DNA of 64,000 nt from positions 1-64,000 of the forward strand of contig NW_026634370.1 in assembly GCF_024868665.1 (NCBI RefSeq), written 5' to 3'. The stretch comes from Triplophysa rosa (Eukaryota > Chordata > Actinopteri > Cypriniformes > Nemacheilidae). Of this stretch, positions 1 to 14,300 are shown piece after piece (position 1 is the stretch's first letter; each line of letters begins with the position of its first letter). The position numbers were made by a program, and so were the translations under genes. Below the pieces are notes generated by a model, which worked only from the letters and a program-made list of their open reading frames with translations, was not told where the DNA came from and made no database searches.

Positions 1-589
1 TCAACGTATACTTTGTGCGTGTAAAGTTTGGATCTAAAGCAAACTGTTTAACAACAACAACAATTAAAACCTTGTTTAAACTAAAAGTAAACAGAAACAC
101 TTACTGTAGGATGGAATGTCTACTTCTTGAGTTTCCTTGCTACACAATCAGATGTCCAACACAAATTAATAAAGAGGTTTGACGCTGAAAAGAACTCAGA
201 GTCTGCTCTATATGTCAGTAAATCTTAGAATAGTGTCTAGGTGTTAAGGGGTTGCCACAGTTTAACACTAACCACTAAAACAGATGTGCAAAGACAACTC
301 TTAATAACAGGATGTGTGAGATTTGACTGTTCTAAATGTTCTAAAGAATATCAGTTTAGAATCATATAAACAATTATGTTATAAGGTATACCTTTGATAG
401 AATCACTTTTATTTTTAATCTAAAAAAACAAAACAAAACAAAAACAGAAAAAATATTTTGAAAACCTTATGCAGACTTATTTTATGATACAACCTGGAGG
501 CATGATATAAAAAAACATTCATGAAATGAACATGACGTACATTCAATTTAAGGATTCTTGCTGTTCAATCAAAATCTGCTTTATGTGTT

Positions 590-685
590 TTAAGGAATCA
601 CCCAACTGCCTGCTGTGATGCTATGAACACTAGCAATAAAGATGTTTTTTTCTTCACCCTTGGTTGGTGGACGCACTGGCATCTT
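590..685 (-). CDS. shtn1: candidate terminal exon of the shootin-like gene
   Basis: A pyrimidine-rich tract ending CTGAG precedes 31 phase-0 codons starting KMPVRPPTKGEEKN and ending in TAA (592-590). An AATAAA on the minus strand follows near 414-409. Joined directly to the 2269 exon it would give a protein of about 482 residues. It is not recognisably similar to mammalian shootin, and another exon between the two is possible. Confidence 0.35.
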   Translation of the reverse strand, partial: KMPVRPPTKGEEKNIFIASVHSITAGSWVIP

Positions 686-2268
686 CTCAGACAGAAGGAA
701 AACAGTCAGGATAGGGGGAACATCATGGACACCATTTAAAGACACTGCTCCATGCAGTTAGGAAAAACATGCGCTTTAATTATACAGTGTTGTAGACACA
801 GTGTCTATTAGTTAGAGAGATATAGCGAGATTAAAGATGAGTTTGTCCCATAGAATGCTTGTAACGCACAGGTCGATTCGTCACGCATTGTTTCATGTGA
901 TCTACTGATGCCAGGTGGGGAACAGTTGTTAATCCTAAACAAAGCTTCGCTGTCTTGAACCGAGCTGGTAGCACTCAAATTTCACGCTATGGACATAAAA
1001 CAAATCGTACCCGATTAACATGTCAGACGCTGTCACCTACAGGTCGACACCTACAAAACAAGTTGTAATACACCCGGTTACAATCCTCCTCTTTCAAACA
1101 AATTTACGAGCCTTGGTGCGGACACCTCTCACTGGAATGTTATAGACTGGGTGAAAACTCTGAAAAACAAGGTAATCTGCATGGCCTCTCTGCCTTTCCT
1201 CTCTCATATATTGAATACATTGTATAATTACTTCTTTACTTATTTAATAGATGCTTTATTTATTTATTTAATCACATGATTATTCATTTAAACCTGTTTG
1301 TTTATTCAAACAGTGTTTGTGTAGTTGTTGTCTTATTCATTATTATTTTTAAACGCTGCTTAAATAACCAATGATTGCGTATTAATAATGATCTCATCAT
1401 CTCCTTTAAATTACATATTTTCATTCATGCTAAAGATATGTAGCAATACATCCTAAAACATGCCCTAAAACATACCCCGGAAAAATGGGACGTGAGGGCA
1501 CGGTCAAAAGTTCAACGCGACGTGGGCGTACCACACTAAGGGGCGGATACGGTCAAAGGTCAAAGCAAGTGGGCGGTCCCTCGCAACGTGGGTGGTCCGG
1601 AAGTAATTCACCCCTCCCCCTCCTCTGCAAAGGTCAATGACCCCATCAATCATACCTGTCAATCATTTTGACACTATGTCCCCCATATATACTACTATTG
1701 TGGCCATTCCAGTCCAGTGTCTGTTGAATTTCAACAAAATCAAACCTCAGAAGTGATCTAAAATCATAAAAACAGCAATGTGAAAGACTGACGGCATGAC
1801 AAGACACATGAAAACTGTGATAAAAATCCAGGTTATCACAAAAAAAATAATTTAAAACCTTTTCTAAATACATGTACGCATTTTACTGTTGTGTTACGTG
1901 AATATTAACTTGTTTTCTTTTGCGTATTTGAGGTCTGAAAAAATACAGAGCATCTTTTCTTTTATTTTGACCTGTTTCTCTTTCTTTTCTTTTTTTGCAA
2001 ATAAATGCAAATAGAAACAATATTTTACTTTGAAATTTGGGGAAATTATTGCTCGTTCACAGAATGAAACAAAAATGATCATTATGATCATAAATGGTAA
2101 ATTCAGATTATTTAAAACTCTCTATTTTTTCTCTTAATGTAATTTCATTCATCTGTGAGATAACACACGCTGCTGGTGGCAATAGATCACCTAATAAGGG
2201 GGTGTTATAGTGCACAACATGAGTGGCTTTTGACTGAATGACAGGCAGAAGTAAATCAGTAAACGTAC
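686..2268. other. last intron or 3' region of the shootin-like gene, no recognised gene
   Basis: The stretch is AT-rich with a GC-richer patch at about 1490-1620 in which short GGTCAAAG and GTGGGCG motifs recur. A further candidate exon at about 105-139 on the minus strand (KETQEVDIPSY, donor GTAAGT) was seen but could not be placed. Confidence 0.4.
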
Positions 2269-2334
2269 CAGGATGCCTTTCAGCTCCTCCATTGCGCTCT
2301 CCTGTGGCTTTTCCTCTGCTGCCGGACTCTGCTG
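2269..2334 (-). CDS. shtn1: shootin-like coding exon (AVDELKGIL-equivalent)
   Basis: The exon has 22 codons, including EEKPQESAMEELKGIL, matching shootin ESAVDELKGIL. It is phase 0 on both sides, with donor GTACGT. The acceptor could be three bases further in because two CAGs lie in tandem. Confidence 0.86.
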
Positions 2335-5300
2335 CTGTCAATCACAGACAGAGATGAGCTACATTAGTTACATGAGTAAGTATCTCTTGTTGTTTATTTT
2401 AGACAAAAAATGTGAGAAATATACTCTTAATATAACCTTTACAGCATAATGTGAAGCAGGCAATCTCGAAAACCCTGACTAGAGGGTAACGCTATTGATC
2501 TGAAGTTATACAGCCCCTCTGGTGGGTCGGTCAATCAATAACCAAAATCAGATGGATTCCTGCTGTGTCTATGAACTGTCTTCACTATGTACACAAAATG
2601 CTTTAATGACCTGATAAATCCTCAGGGAGGACTATCAAATGCTATGAGGAATTCTTTATGTTGACAAAAAAGGTTTCTATTCTAATACAGCAATTTAAGC
2701 ATTTTGTTATCAGTACATGTGGTCTCATTGTGTAGTGTGAACTGTTAGTAAACATAGTTGTTCAAATATGTGTTAAAGCGTACCTTTGTGCCAAATCTCT
2801 GCAGCGATGAGGTCAGTAGGTGAATAAAAAAAGTGTAAAGATGAGTAAAAAGAAAACATTACAAATATGATAAACTGGTCAATAAACATGAGATATCGAG
2901 TGCACAAGAAGCCAAAAATGAAAATGCTATTGAAATTTGCAATTTTAATTCTTAATGAAAAATTCTTTAATTATACAGAATTGTAATTCAAAAATTGAAG
3001 TAGAATTCAGATGAATTAAATTCAAAGGTATTTTTATAAGAGACATTAAAGGTCCAGTGTATGAAATTTAGTGGTGAGGCTGCGAATAGGGCTGGGACGA
3101 TACATCTTGTAATTTTTATGCTCTGTTTCTCAATGAATTACGGTTAAATGCTGACATATCCGAAAGCCAGAGGGCGCTCTTGCGCAGAAACTCCAAATAT
3201 GGGACACCATAGAAGAACGATATATACAGTACATAGTTCCAGGAAATGCCAACGGTCATATTCTACCGCTGTTATTCAAACCTTTTCGTGTATTTTCATG
3301 ATATTAATGTATATTTATAATGATGATGATTAACAATTGTTGCTTTTTCAAATGCACGTTATAAACGATTCAGTCTCGTAGTGATTTTAGATCGAGCAGT
3401 ACATACTGATCAAAGAGCCGTAGTTCACAGAAGAGCTGTGCATAAAACACAGAATCGAAGCCTTTGCAATTTCAGAATCGACCAAGACAGGTATAATTAG
3501 TGTGAATCATGATAAATATCATCACAGCCCTAGTTGCGAATTGCAACCAACGGCTCACTCCACCCCTCCTTTTCGAAACACTGTGGAGGCTGACACAGAA
3601 CGCACTCCATGTTCACACTTGACTTCTTTTTTGAAGCTGCTAGCGTCTTTTTTACATTATAATTCTATGGAGGAAACCGTGTTTTCAAAAAAAGTCCTGA
3701 GCGCTTTTTTAAACGCCAGCATCTTTTTCTCATTCACACACGCTTCAAATTTATGCATTTGGCACGCAGACGCTTTTATCCAAAGCAATCCTGGGCTCGA
3801 ACCCACTACCTTGGCGTTGCTAGTGCCATGCTCTTACCACTGAGCTACAGGAAAGCTCACAACGTCTTTGAGGTTGAAAATAAAACGCCTTACATCAAGC
3901 ATCTTTTTCACAGCTAACCAATGACAGAGACCTGTTGTTTCCATAACAACATGCGAGGAACGTGATTGGTCGAGAAGGCTCAAGCTCGAAAAAATAAAAT
4001 GGCGGACGAAACGGCCGTTGAAGCATAGTTTTATATAAATGTTTAATTTTCACTTTAAATAAATATGTGATTGGTTAAAGCAAAGACGCTCTCTGTTTAT
4101 AATTCAAATAGAATTCCGTTATGCTGCCTATGAAGCCTGTGTCTCTAAGCTGCCTTCGTGCACAAATACTATCTTTGAACATTGCCAGCTGCTATTTGTA
4201 ACCACAATGCTGCGAGCACAATGCCACAATGCTTTTATTTTTAAGTAAAAAAGCGCCATTGTCAACTTTTTCTTGTCAAAAAAAAAAATCAAACGTGAAC
4301 ACGGCCTAAGATGTCGTCACGTTTTTGCTTCTTTGCTGAAAGAGATAACGTATTTTACAAAACGCGCTCTGTAGAGCAGTTTGCCCGTTTAGGGCAACAT
4401 GTGAATTCCATGTAAGGCGACCCGCGGTGATTGTAGAAATAGCTCATTCTAAGGTAATAAAAACTCTATACAGGTCTTTATACACCTTTTATATACAGTA
4501 CAGTATATTATATTGCATTTCTGTCAATAAATCCGCCCCAAAAAATGACACACCGGACCTTTTGTAATTATTGTTTGAATGTCACCTATAGAAATGTGAA
4601 TGTCTATATTTAGTAAATTCAATATAATCACTTTTATTTCATAGTGAGGAAAACACATCATATACCACACCTTAGTGTCCTGCCCTTTGACAGGCCTGAG
4701 AACCACCCCGTGTTTAATTCTCTCCATCATTTCATTGACAGCTTTCTCTTTCACATCATCCACTGCTCCTTTCTCTACACCGAGGAGAGATCATATCCGT
4801 CAGACACGGTCAACACAGACATCAATAATAGTCTAACAAAACAACATGCACTGCAGAAACAAAAGTGGGAGGTCACCTGGGACTTGCTCTGGTTTGGAGG
4901 ATCCTTTCCCTCCCTTGGAAGATTTTCTCATTATTGCAATGAGAGAGCTACAGAACAAAGAGATTTGCCATTAGATGCTTCTGTTATGATGGAGAAGCTC
5001 GGATTTTACAGGGAGAAAAACACATTTAAACTCTTAAACTGCAGTGAAGGCTGCAGAGAGCCTGCTTTTGGTGCAGTAAAGTAAAGAGTTACTGTACCTG
5101 ATGGGGTTACAACGGGAGGGAGGAGGTGGGGGAGGAGGAGGAGGAGGGGGTGGGGGAGGTGGAGGAGGTTGAGGAAGAGGGGCGGGGGGAGGGGCAATCC
5201 CAGGGGAGGGGCCTGAATCACAGCTTCGCATTGGCTCCTGCAGGTCTTTAACTGTAACAAATGATACAAGGATGTATGTTATGTTGATCGCTGTGGTTAT

Positions 5301-8300
5301 TCCGGTTTTCAGTAATGTGTTTATGAGTTCACGTATGTCAGTTAAATTGTATCTAAGGAACAATGTTTACTAGGGTTTAATAAGACAAACATGAAATATT
5401 GAAGTACGGCATTATCTCACCTTTCTTCTCCAAAACACAGTTTTTCTTCTCTTCCTCCTGCAGTCGCTCTTCCGTCTCTTTCTTTTCCTCCTCTAATATC
5501 TCAAGTTGCCTCTGCAGTTGAACCAGTTGCTTACGTAAAGCACAAGTATCCATCTCGCTCTCGAGAGCCTTGACCTGCACACCACAAAGAAAAAGAAAAC
5601 ATTTGGTCAGTTAGTCAGATGCAAAGGTGCACCTTAAAACTATGAGGCTCTACTTTGAATTGTGAGTTTCAGACTGGTGATGCATCAGTCTGACCCATAA
5701 GCAGTTTTGCTAATGATGCTGCAACTGTCCAGTCAACCGCAGCAATTTGCTACAGCATGGACAGAATATTGATCTGACTTGCTCATCCAACCCGGCCAGC
5801 TAACAGATCAAATCCAAACAGCATGCTGGGAGTGCCTTTCAGCAACAATCACGTGTAAATGCATCTGATGAACTGGGACTTCTCAGTTGCTACCACAGAT
5901 GTTTTGTATGACAGACGGCTGCTGAATGACAGCTGCCAGGCATCCAGATGCCTCTGATGCTGTGGGATTGTAGTTTAATACCCGATCACATTCTCTTGTT
6001 ATTAAATGTGACTGGAGGAGTGTTTATGAGGAGTATGTTTCTGCTGAGAGGATTTGTGTTATGAAAAGCTCTAGCCGAGGTCCAGTCAAATGAATGCCAT
6101 TGTCTAATCCTATCATGTAATTCAGTATTATCCATAAGGCTTATTGTGTTGAGTGGATGGGAGGTATCATTTCACTGTTTATTTTTTAATGCTGATTTAC
6201 CTTCTCTTGGTTCTGTTGTCTTTCTTCTTCCAGTGTTTTGGTCACATTGGCCACATCTTCTAAAGCTTTGAGCAGCTGAACGCTGGGATCGGCCTGCTGC
6301 ATGAGAATCATGCTCTGTCTGTTTGTTTGTTTCTGCTTTACCAGCATCTGCAGGAGAAATTGATTCAAATACGGTGTGGGAGAGTAACACTTGTATTGGT
6401 AGCTGAAAGCATAATCGGGCTAGCCAATCTAATACATGGACAGGGAAGGGGGGAAGGATGAGTCGAATTGTCATAAAGACACTGCATAAGCATTTGATCA
6501 CACAGACATTTGAATGCAGAGAGATTTTGTCTGTTTGTTGATGTAGTGACCTTACCTCGTGTGCATAGGTCTCTGCTTTCTGTCTGAGGTCCTGCTCCAA
6601 ATCCAGCTGCTCCTTCATATTCTCATACTCATGAGTGGCCATCATAGACACTTGGGAGACACAAAATGTAATCAGGTGCATAACTGCGGCACTCTATTAA
6701 GTTATAAAGATAAGTTTATTTATAAGCATAGTAAAATCACTGTCAAGCATGACCTTCATTGATTTATTGCAACAGAAATATGATAAGAGACATCAGTGTT
6801 TTATAATTCTTTTAACAGAATAACTATATACTGTTTTCTCATTTGCGGTATTAGTATATACTTTATAAATATTTACAGTACTAGTATATACTGTTCTAAC
6901 ATTCGTAGTATTCATATTTAGAGTATTAATATATTTTGTATTAGTAATTACAGTATTGGTATAGTGTATTAATATTTACTGTATTAGTATATACTGCATC
7001 AATATTTACAGCATCAGTATACACTGTATTAATATTCATAATATTCACATTTACAGTATTAGAATATGCATTCAAATTTATAGAAGTAGTATTTACATTA
7101 TTAGTATATAATGTATTAATATTCATAGTATTTGTATTTACAGTATTAATGTATACTGTATTTATAATCACAGTATTAGTATATACTGTATTTATATTTA
7201 CAGTAGTAGTATATGATAGTGTATTTATATTCATAGTATCAGTATTTACAGTATTAGTATACGGTATATTAATATTCACAGCATTAGTGTATACTGTCTT
7301 AGTATTTACAGTTATAATATTTACAGTATTAGTAAATACCATATTTATATGTTCGGTATTTACGGTATTAGTATTACTGTGATACCTATTCAATTAAAAT
7401 CATCTTTTGTTTTGGTTTATTTTGTGTTTTCTTTTTAACCAATGAATCACACTCAAAATAAGAGTGAAGGGAGGCAATGGGAGAGTTTGTAACCACTGTG
7501 ACGCTTAAAGTGATACTTCACCCAAAAATGAAAATGCAACAAAGAAATGTATACAGATTTGGAACAACTCGAAGGTGAGTAAATGATGACACTTTCATTT
7601 TTGTGTGAAGTATCACTTTAAGGCAACGTGTTAACTGTATAAAAAACCACCACCTACTATGTTGGAACTAGATACTGGTGTTGGATTATATACTATATTA
7701 TCTTGTGTAATATTAAAGGCATATCAATAATCATGGTTAATAATATCACATTGTCAATATCGGTATATTGTAACAACCCATAATTAAATAATCCATGATT
7801 CCAGTGGATTTCATCACCATGGATATGATAACTAGTCACAAGACATGCTGGAACCAATGGGTTTCTGTGTACCATCATATTTGAACTTACTTTAATAGAC
7901 TTTATGTGTTTGTCTGTTTAAAATTATACGTAATGTATCGATAAATCAGTGGTGTAAAGTATTGGAGTAAATGTACTTAGTTACTTTACTTAAGTATCTT
8001 TTTGGCTACTTTGTAGTTGTACTGAGTATTAAAGACATTAGCAACTTTTACTCTCTACTTAACTACATTTTTGAACAAGTATATGTACTCTTTACTCCAC
8101 TACATTTGTAATGACTAATGCAATTACACATTACATTTTGCATGGCACCTATCTTATAATTAATATTGCCATTTACAGGGCAATGAAGGTACTACAATCT
8201 TGTGGATTTTGCCATAACTTACAAAAACTTGTCAACATGGCTTCTTTATATGAATATGAGTGCAGTATCAGGTAGATGTCAATCGCTGGCGGTTTATACA

Positions 8301-11300
8301 CGGTTAGCCCTTACCCGCTATTTCTACAGTAATATATTGGCAACACTGTTGCCAGCTAGTTACTGTAGGTCACACATCTACAAAAGCTCTTATTTTTAAA
8401 ACTAACTCTTCCTAAATGTGCTCTAAACATGTTTGCTCAAAATTTGACCATGTGGTGGGACTATTGCCATGAAGTGATGTAAACCAGTAAAAAGAATGTA
8501 TAGTATTTCAATTTTCAAAAGTGCTCTCACACTATATAGACAAAATATTAACCTATAGAATGAGTCGGACACAGAGAAATGAACAATCCACATATGAATC
8601 TCAACAATGGTGACAATCAACTGAACAGCTTCATGCTGCAATGCATGCTGGGTACATAGTACAAAACTCATTCATGATTGTTTGTCACCATTGATGAGGT
8701 TTGTATGTCAAGTGTCTAACTGTGTCTCAATTGCAAAGAAAGATTTTCTGACAGAGATCTTTCCATTATAACATGTAATCACTTTACCAAACATATCTTA
8801 ATAAATCTTAAATGCTATATTATTATTATTTAATGATTGAATTCTTTCAGATGTATCTTCAGTTACTAAGCAAACATAAAGTTGCGGTTCCTGTAAAGTC
8901 CCTTTCAGTGTTATTGTATAAGTGTACATTTTAAAGCTACAAGAAAGTCAAAGAGTCCAACCAAAGCAAACACTGATCGCCATAATGGTGACTTAAAACA
9001 TAATTGAACCACTATGAACTAGAGTTAAATCTCAATAAGATCTTACACAGATGACAGAAATAAAGTGAAAGTGGTGTCTGTAATATGTGAAGATGTTATT
9101 GATGTTTGTGTTTAATTCTCCTCTGGTGAAATCTTGACAGATTTATTGTGTTCATCTGTTATTTACACTTGTTCATCTAAGACTGTGTGACTTAAGTGCG
9201 TTAATAGATTCTTTATAATGAATCTTCAAACAGCCATTGCAGTAGTTTACTGTAAAACACCTACAGTAACTAGCAGGCAACAGTGTTGCCAATACAGTAT
9301 ATTACTGTAGAAATGGCAGGTAAGGGCTAACAGTGTATGTGAAATGAGGACATGACTGCAGCTGGCCATGAGGCCCAAACCAGCATGTCCAGTGCAAAAA
9401 GGCTTTGACTTTTTAATTCTACTTAACATTATTTTATTTATCTGTTATATTGAAGAGACCTTTTTGAAGGACTTTGGTTTACTTATGAGCACTTGAGCTT
9501 AAATGAGACTTAGGGTGTTTGTAATGACGTAGGTTATGGTGTCGACCATGATTTGTTGCAATTTTGAGGTGTTCAGTCTTATTATGATTTAAGAAAATAA
9601 ATGCGATTGCTCACCTCACAAATCAACTGTTTCTAGTTTTTCACTGATGTGTCTCTTAAGTGTTGAGGACTAGTGCTGCTTTGAGCCTACATTCAGTATG
9701 AGTAAAATACTCAAGTACTGTTAAAATCAGATACTCAAAGACTTTTACTCAAGTCGTTTTGGAATTGGTGACTTGTAACTTGTAATGGAGTAATTTTCAC
9801 TACAAGGTATCTGTACTTTTACTTAAGTATGGTTTTCAGGTACTCTTTACACCTCTGCGATAAATGAGCTCAACATATTTTTTTCGCTTCAGAAGTAGTA
9901 ATACTATGGATTTCTTTAAGGATACATAGATGCGCTTTTTGGAGATTCAAAAATGTAAACCTCATTCAATTACGTTTCAAGGCTAGGAAGAGCCAAGAAG
10001 TTATTTATTGAGTGTGTTCAGGCTAAAGAAGAAAAACATACACATCAAGGCATGAGGGTGAGTAAATTATGGGGTATTTTTCATTATCCGATGAACTCCT
10101 TTAGTACTATAACTGTAATGTAATAACTTATGGGCAGTCAAAGGTGGGCTATAACTCGATCCTCCATTCACACTTCAGAAGCAGATGAGTCTTCCTTTAA
10201 TGGACTGAACATTTAAGCCCAGGTATCATTTAAACCCTTGTGGTTAGCAAGCCGAGTTTATCTGAAGTCGTCCTGTACCGTATATGACCTAACCAAAACT
10301 GTTTCTGTTATTCCACAGACAGAAGTCCAAAGAAAGTGCACCATTCTCATCTGGAACACAGGGACTTCCTGCGGTGAATGTTTTACAGATAATTTGATCA
10401 GGGACGGGGGCTGTAGGCCGGCAGTGAGTGGGCTGCAGAAAACATTAATCTTCTGGGAAGCAGATCCACTGCAGAGCATCTGAGAGGGTGTCATGCTGAT
10501 GCTTCTGAATGTAAGTGAGGAAATCAAGAAGCCCTGCATTCACAAACACTGTACTTACCCCTGTTGAACCTCTTAATGGTCTTGGTTTGCTGCTCAATGG
10601 TTTTATAAAGCTCCTTCATCTCGGCCTGCTCCTTAGTCTACCAAAGAGCACAAGTTATATCAGGCAAAGAGATTCAATTAGATATTGTTACACTGATATC
10701 CATTTAGGTCCAGTAGTACCGCAGGTTACTAAAGGTCAGTTTATGGTTCTGCGTAGGACCTACGCCGTAACATACGGCGTAGCCTACGTACGTAGACGAC
10801 GCCGTCGTGAACATTTATGGTTCTGCGTTGAGAGTATGCGTCATACTGCAATTACACCGCCGAAACGCTAGTTGGCTCTTTGTGTTTTCATGGGTTTGCT
10901 CTTCTTCGCCGATGTTTTGTGTGTGTGTATGATAGTGTTTGCAAACGACAATGGAAGCCAAACCGACGTTAGAGGAAATCTCTCTCCAAGAATTCGCCGC
11001 CATCTGACAGTCTTTATAGTTCGCCGAAGAGGAGTCATACAGATGAGTGTATTTCCGAACCTCTTCAATCAGACGCTCAGTAACTTGGTCGATGTCGATG
11101 CTCACCATGTTGTTCTTTTGTGGACTCTGAACTTGCCGGAAGAAGACACCAGAGAAGAAGATGCCGGAAATGCGTAGAAGGAAGTACGATGCTGCCAAAC
11201 CGACCAATCACAGCGCTTGCGGTCCGCGTAGGGTCCGCGTTGAGTTGACGCGTTGTTACATTTTTGGAGAGGTGCGCGTCAGGCTACGGCGTAGGGTACG

Positions 11301-14300
11301 CACAGGGTACGCGGCTCTGCGTAGGCTACGCCGTAGGTTACGGCGTAGGTCCTACGCAGAACCATAAACTGACCTTAAGGCTTCATTACAGGCTGATTTA
11401 TTATTCATGAACAGGTTAAAATACAGCAAGACTCTTTAGAGTTTAAGCCCCCATCAACAGCTGTCAGGCTTGACTGAAATAAATAGAGTGGCTTTTGTTC
11501 GACTTTAAATTTCACATGTGTCTCATCTAGAGTTTCTAAAGACATAGAAACTGCGTCCGCAATCGCCTACTTCCATACTATATAGTAGGCGAAAATAAGT
11601 TTGAGTCACAAATATTATGTCCAAACCTCAGTATGCAAAAAACAGTAGGTGAGAAATACCTGGATGGTCTACTGCTTAAGATTTGTGAGTGTGCATTGGA
11701 TGGACAATACTATTTCCCATGATGCCACGGGAGCGGAGCAAGAGTCAAATTTCAAAAGTGAATCAAATACAAATAGCAGAAAACTTTAGGGTGGATGAAC
11801 GTTTTTAAATGTAGTGCCGATAAATGAATTTACAACAAACGTATAGGTTGCTGTTAATACGTCCTAGGTCAAAGAGCATAGGAGTCACATGACAATTAAA
11901 CATGGTGGATGCAGTGTGTCTGAAATGTAGTCATACTACTCCCAGTGACGTACTGTTTTAACGGTTGATCAGAATCATCTTCAGGACCAGAACTAACCGT
12001 TTTATAATGTAAACATTAGACCCATTAATCTGAGCTTCAGTATGCTAAATGTAGCCACTTTAGCCTATAGAGGCTATTTCCCATCATTACTGGTTGTTCT
12101 AATAAAAAGACAGAGAAATAATAGTCATTATACCATTGCTTAGACATCATTGCTGACCTTTTTCACAGTCAACAATTGTCTAATAGTTTAGTGAAAAAAT
12201 CACAAGGTCACATATCTGAGACATAACTAATATCTCCCGAGCTTTGAAAGAGCAATCTCTGAGTAACAAAATGTTACTCTGAATTGGTACTCACAAGTGC
12301 TGTCAACTCCTCTATCTGTCTCTTCTGCTCTTGAAGCTGACACGTCCACTGCTTCTTTTCCTCCAGCAGTGAACTCACTGTTTCCTGAAGATCTGTGAAA
12401 TAATCAGAAGTATTGTGATGGATGTACCTCTGTGTATGTGAGGACAGATTCCTATGCACAGGAAACTGTCATTGGTAAAGAACATTGGCAATTTTCTATA
12501 ACATAAAGATCAATAGATGGCATTAGACATGGCATCAGACGTACTGTACATAAATATAATTTCCTGAAGGAAATACCAATGCTTGTAAGTAGGGTTGCCA
12601 ACTGTCCCGTTTTAGCCCGGACGTCCTGTATATTGAGCCTGCCTGATTTGTCCCGTACGTGACTTCCCATGCCCCGTTTATTGACCGCTCCGCGGATTGA
12701 AGCAACAGCAGCAGTGGTGATCAAGACACTTGAGAATGATATTACCGTCGCCTGTCATCTAATCACAGCCCCCTGACGCGCATCAGTTTACATTAAGTAA
12801 ATGCGGCTTTGTTTCTGAATCTGCAAAGCATGCATCTGTCACTCACACGCTCCCTCAGACCTCCGCGTCACACACACTCGCATGCGCGCGCACACACACA
12901 CAGAGACGCGCACAAAGCAGTCTTGCGGTATTAACATACTTCTTTGACAGAAAAGAGCATAGCAACATGAATGTAGTTCGCCTGTACATATGCACATAGT
13001 TTGTTACCTAGACGGACGCGGAGCCTACTATTTTATTAATTTATGTCTGAAAACATGAACAGAAAATATGTAAATGAGAACGGCTTTATTGTGCATTTAG
13101 TTGTGCTAAAATGTTAAAATACTGTACATCACTGTATGTAACCATTTATAGAGTAAACGCAAACATGACGCAATGACGTCATGCATATGCTAACTAGCAC
13201 TGCTGCACAGGTAACATTTTGTCCCGTATTTCATAGTGACAAAGTTGGCAACCCTACTTGCAAGGCATTGAACAAATAGTACTAATGTTTTATGTAATTT
13301 GTCATATAGGTTCAATTTAAATGCAGCACCAGAGCCATTTGCCACTGTCATATTGTTCAGCTTGCATCCTGTTTTAGTTTGAGCTAAGATGTTCGTGTGG
13401 TATTTACCTTTGACCTGCTGTTTGTACTGAGAGAAGGGATCAGAGCTGGGATCTTGTTGGTCAGACTCCTCTTCTAAAGAAATGCAGTCAGAAATACTGG
13501 GCAGCAGCTCGTCCAGACATGGCCGTGATGACAGACTCAAATACTTCAGCTTTCTGTTCTCACAGTTCAACTGTGCACAACACAAGAAATGACTTGAACA
13601 CAACATACAACATCACTATGAGTACATGATTGAAACATGTACATAACATAATAACATTTTTAAAACAAACTCTAAATAACATGGTTTGAACATTGTTGAA
13701 CATAAAACAGTTTCCACAGATATTAGAGTAGAGTAGACTTACTTTGCTTTGTAGAAATACATCAACAGAAATTAAATGGCCTAAATAATCTGTCATCATT
13801 TACTCACCCCCAACCTAGATGTTGGCCTTTTTCGTACACAATTTTATTGTATAGACCATGGGTTTTCAAACTTTTTCATGCCAAGGACCCCCAAATTTGA
13901 TGAACCTTTCTAAAATGCATATCCATTTTTTGTAAAAAGAAGCATTTAAACTGTTAGACAAATAGTGTGATATTATAAAGACAACATATTGTTTGTAGAA
14001 ATGAAACAGTAATAATCTTTAGTAGAATATTACAACTTTTGCTGTCTTTTGTGTGAATTTGTCTAGAACCCCAGTTTGAAAACCCCTGGTATAAACCACT
14101 TTACAAGACGTAAAAACTGGTCCAGAAGCACTTATGGTTTTTGTTATTAATTATTTATTTATTTTAATCTTACATATATATAACTAAATCTTAAAGATAT
14201 TTGTTAAACTTTTTAAATAATTCATATTCTATTGGTTATATTTTGTTTGTGTGGTGTTAAAGAACTGAAACAGGACATTTTTCTGAACTGTAAAAAAATT

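Larger units (their letters stand above)
3046..4562. mobile_element. MITE interrupted by two later insertions
   Basis: The outer ends read TTAAAGGTCCAGTGTATG and its complement near 4545-4562, as in the uninterrupted copy at 21094-21490. Relative to that copy, this one is split by a hAT-like insert at 3088-3533 and a second insert at about 3605-4303. Confidence 0.75.

Noticed and set aside
103..140. Further shootin exon encoding KETQEVDIPSY
   Set aside because: Splice signals are fair (TGTGTAG and GTAAGT), but it is too short and cannot be connected to the rest. It was left out of the gene model.
5034..5363. Minus-strand 109-codon frame treated as a stand-alone gene
   Set aside because: Only 5098-5251 is coding, as a shootin exon. 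The rest is intron read-through.
6941..7393. Long open frames on both strands in the AT-rich repeat
   Set aside because: Repetitive NTVN/YTN peptides follow directly from the short tandem repeat. There are no splice or codon signals.
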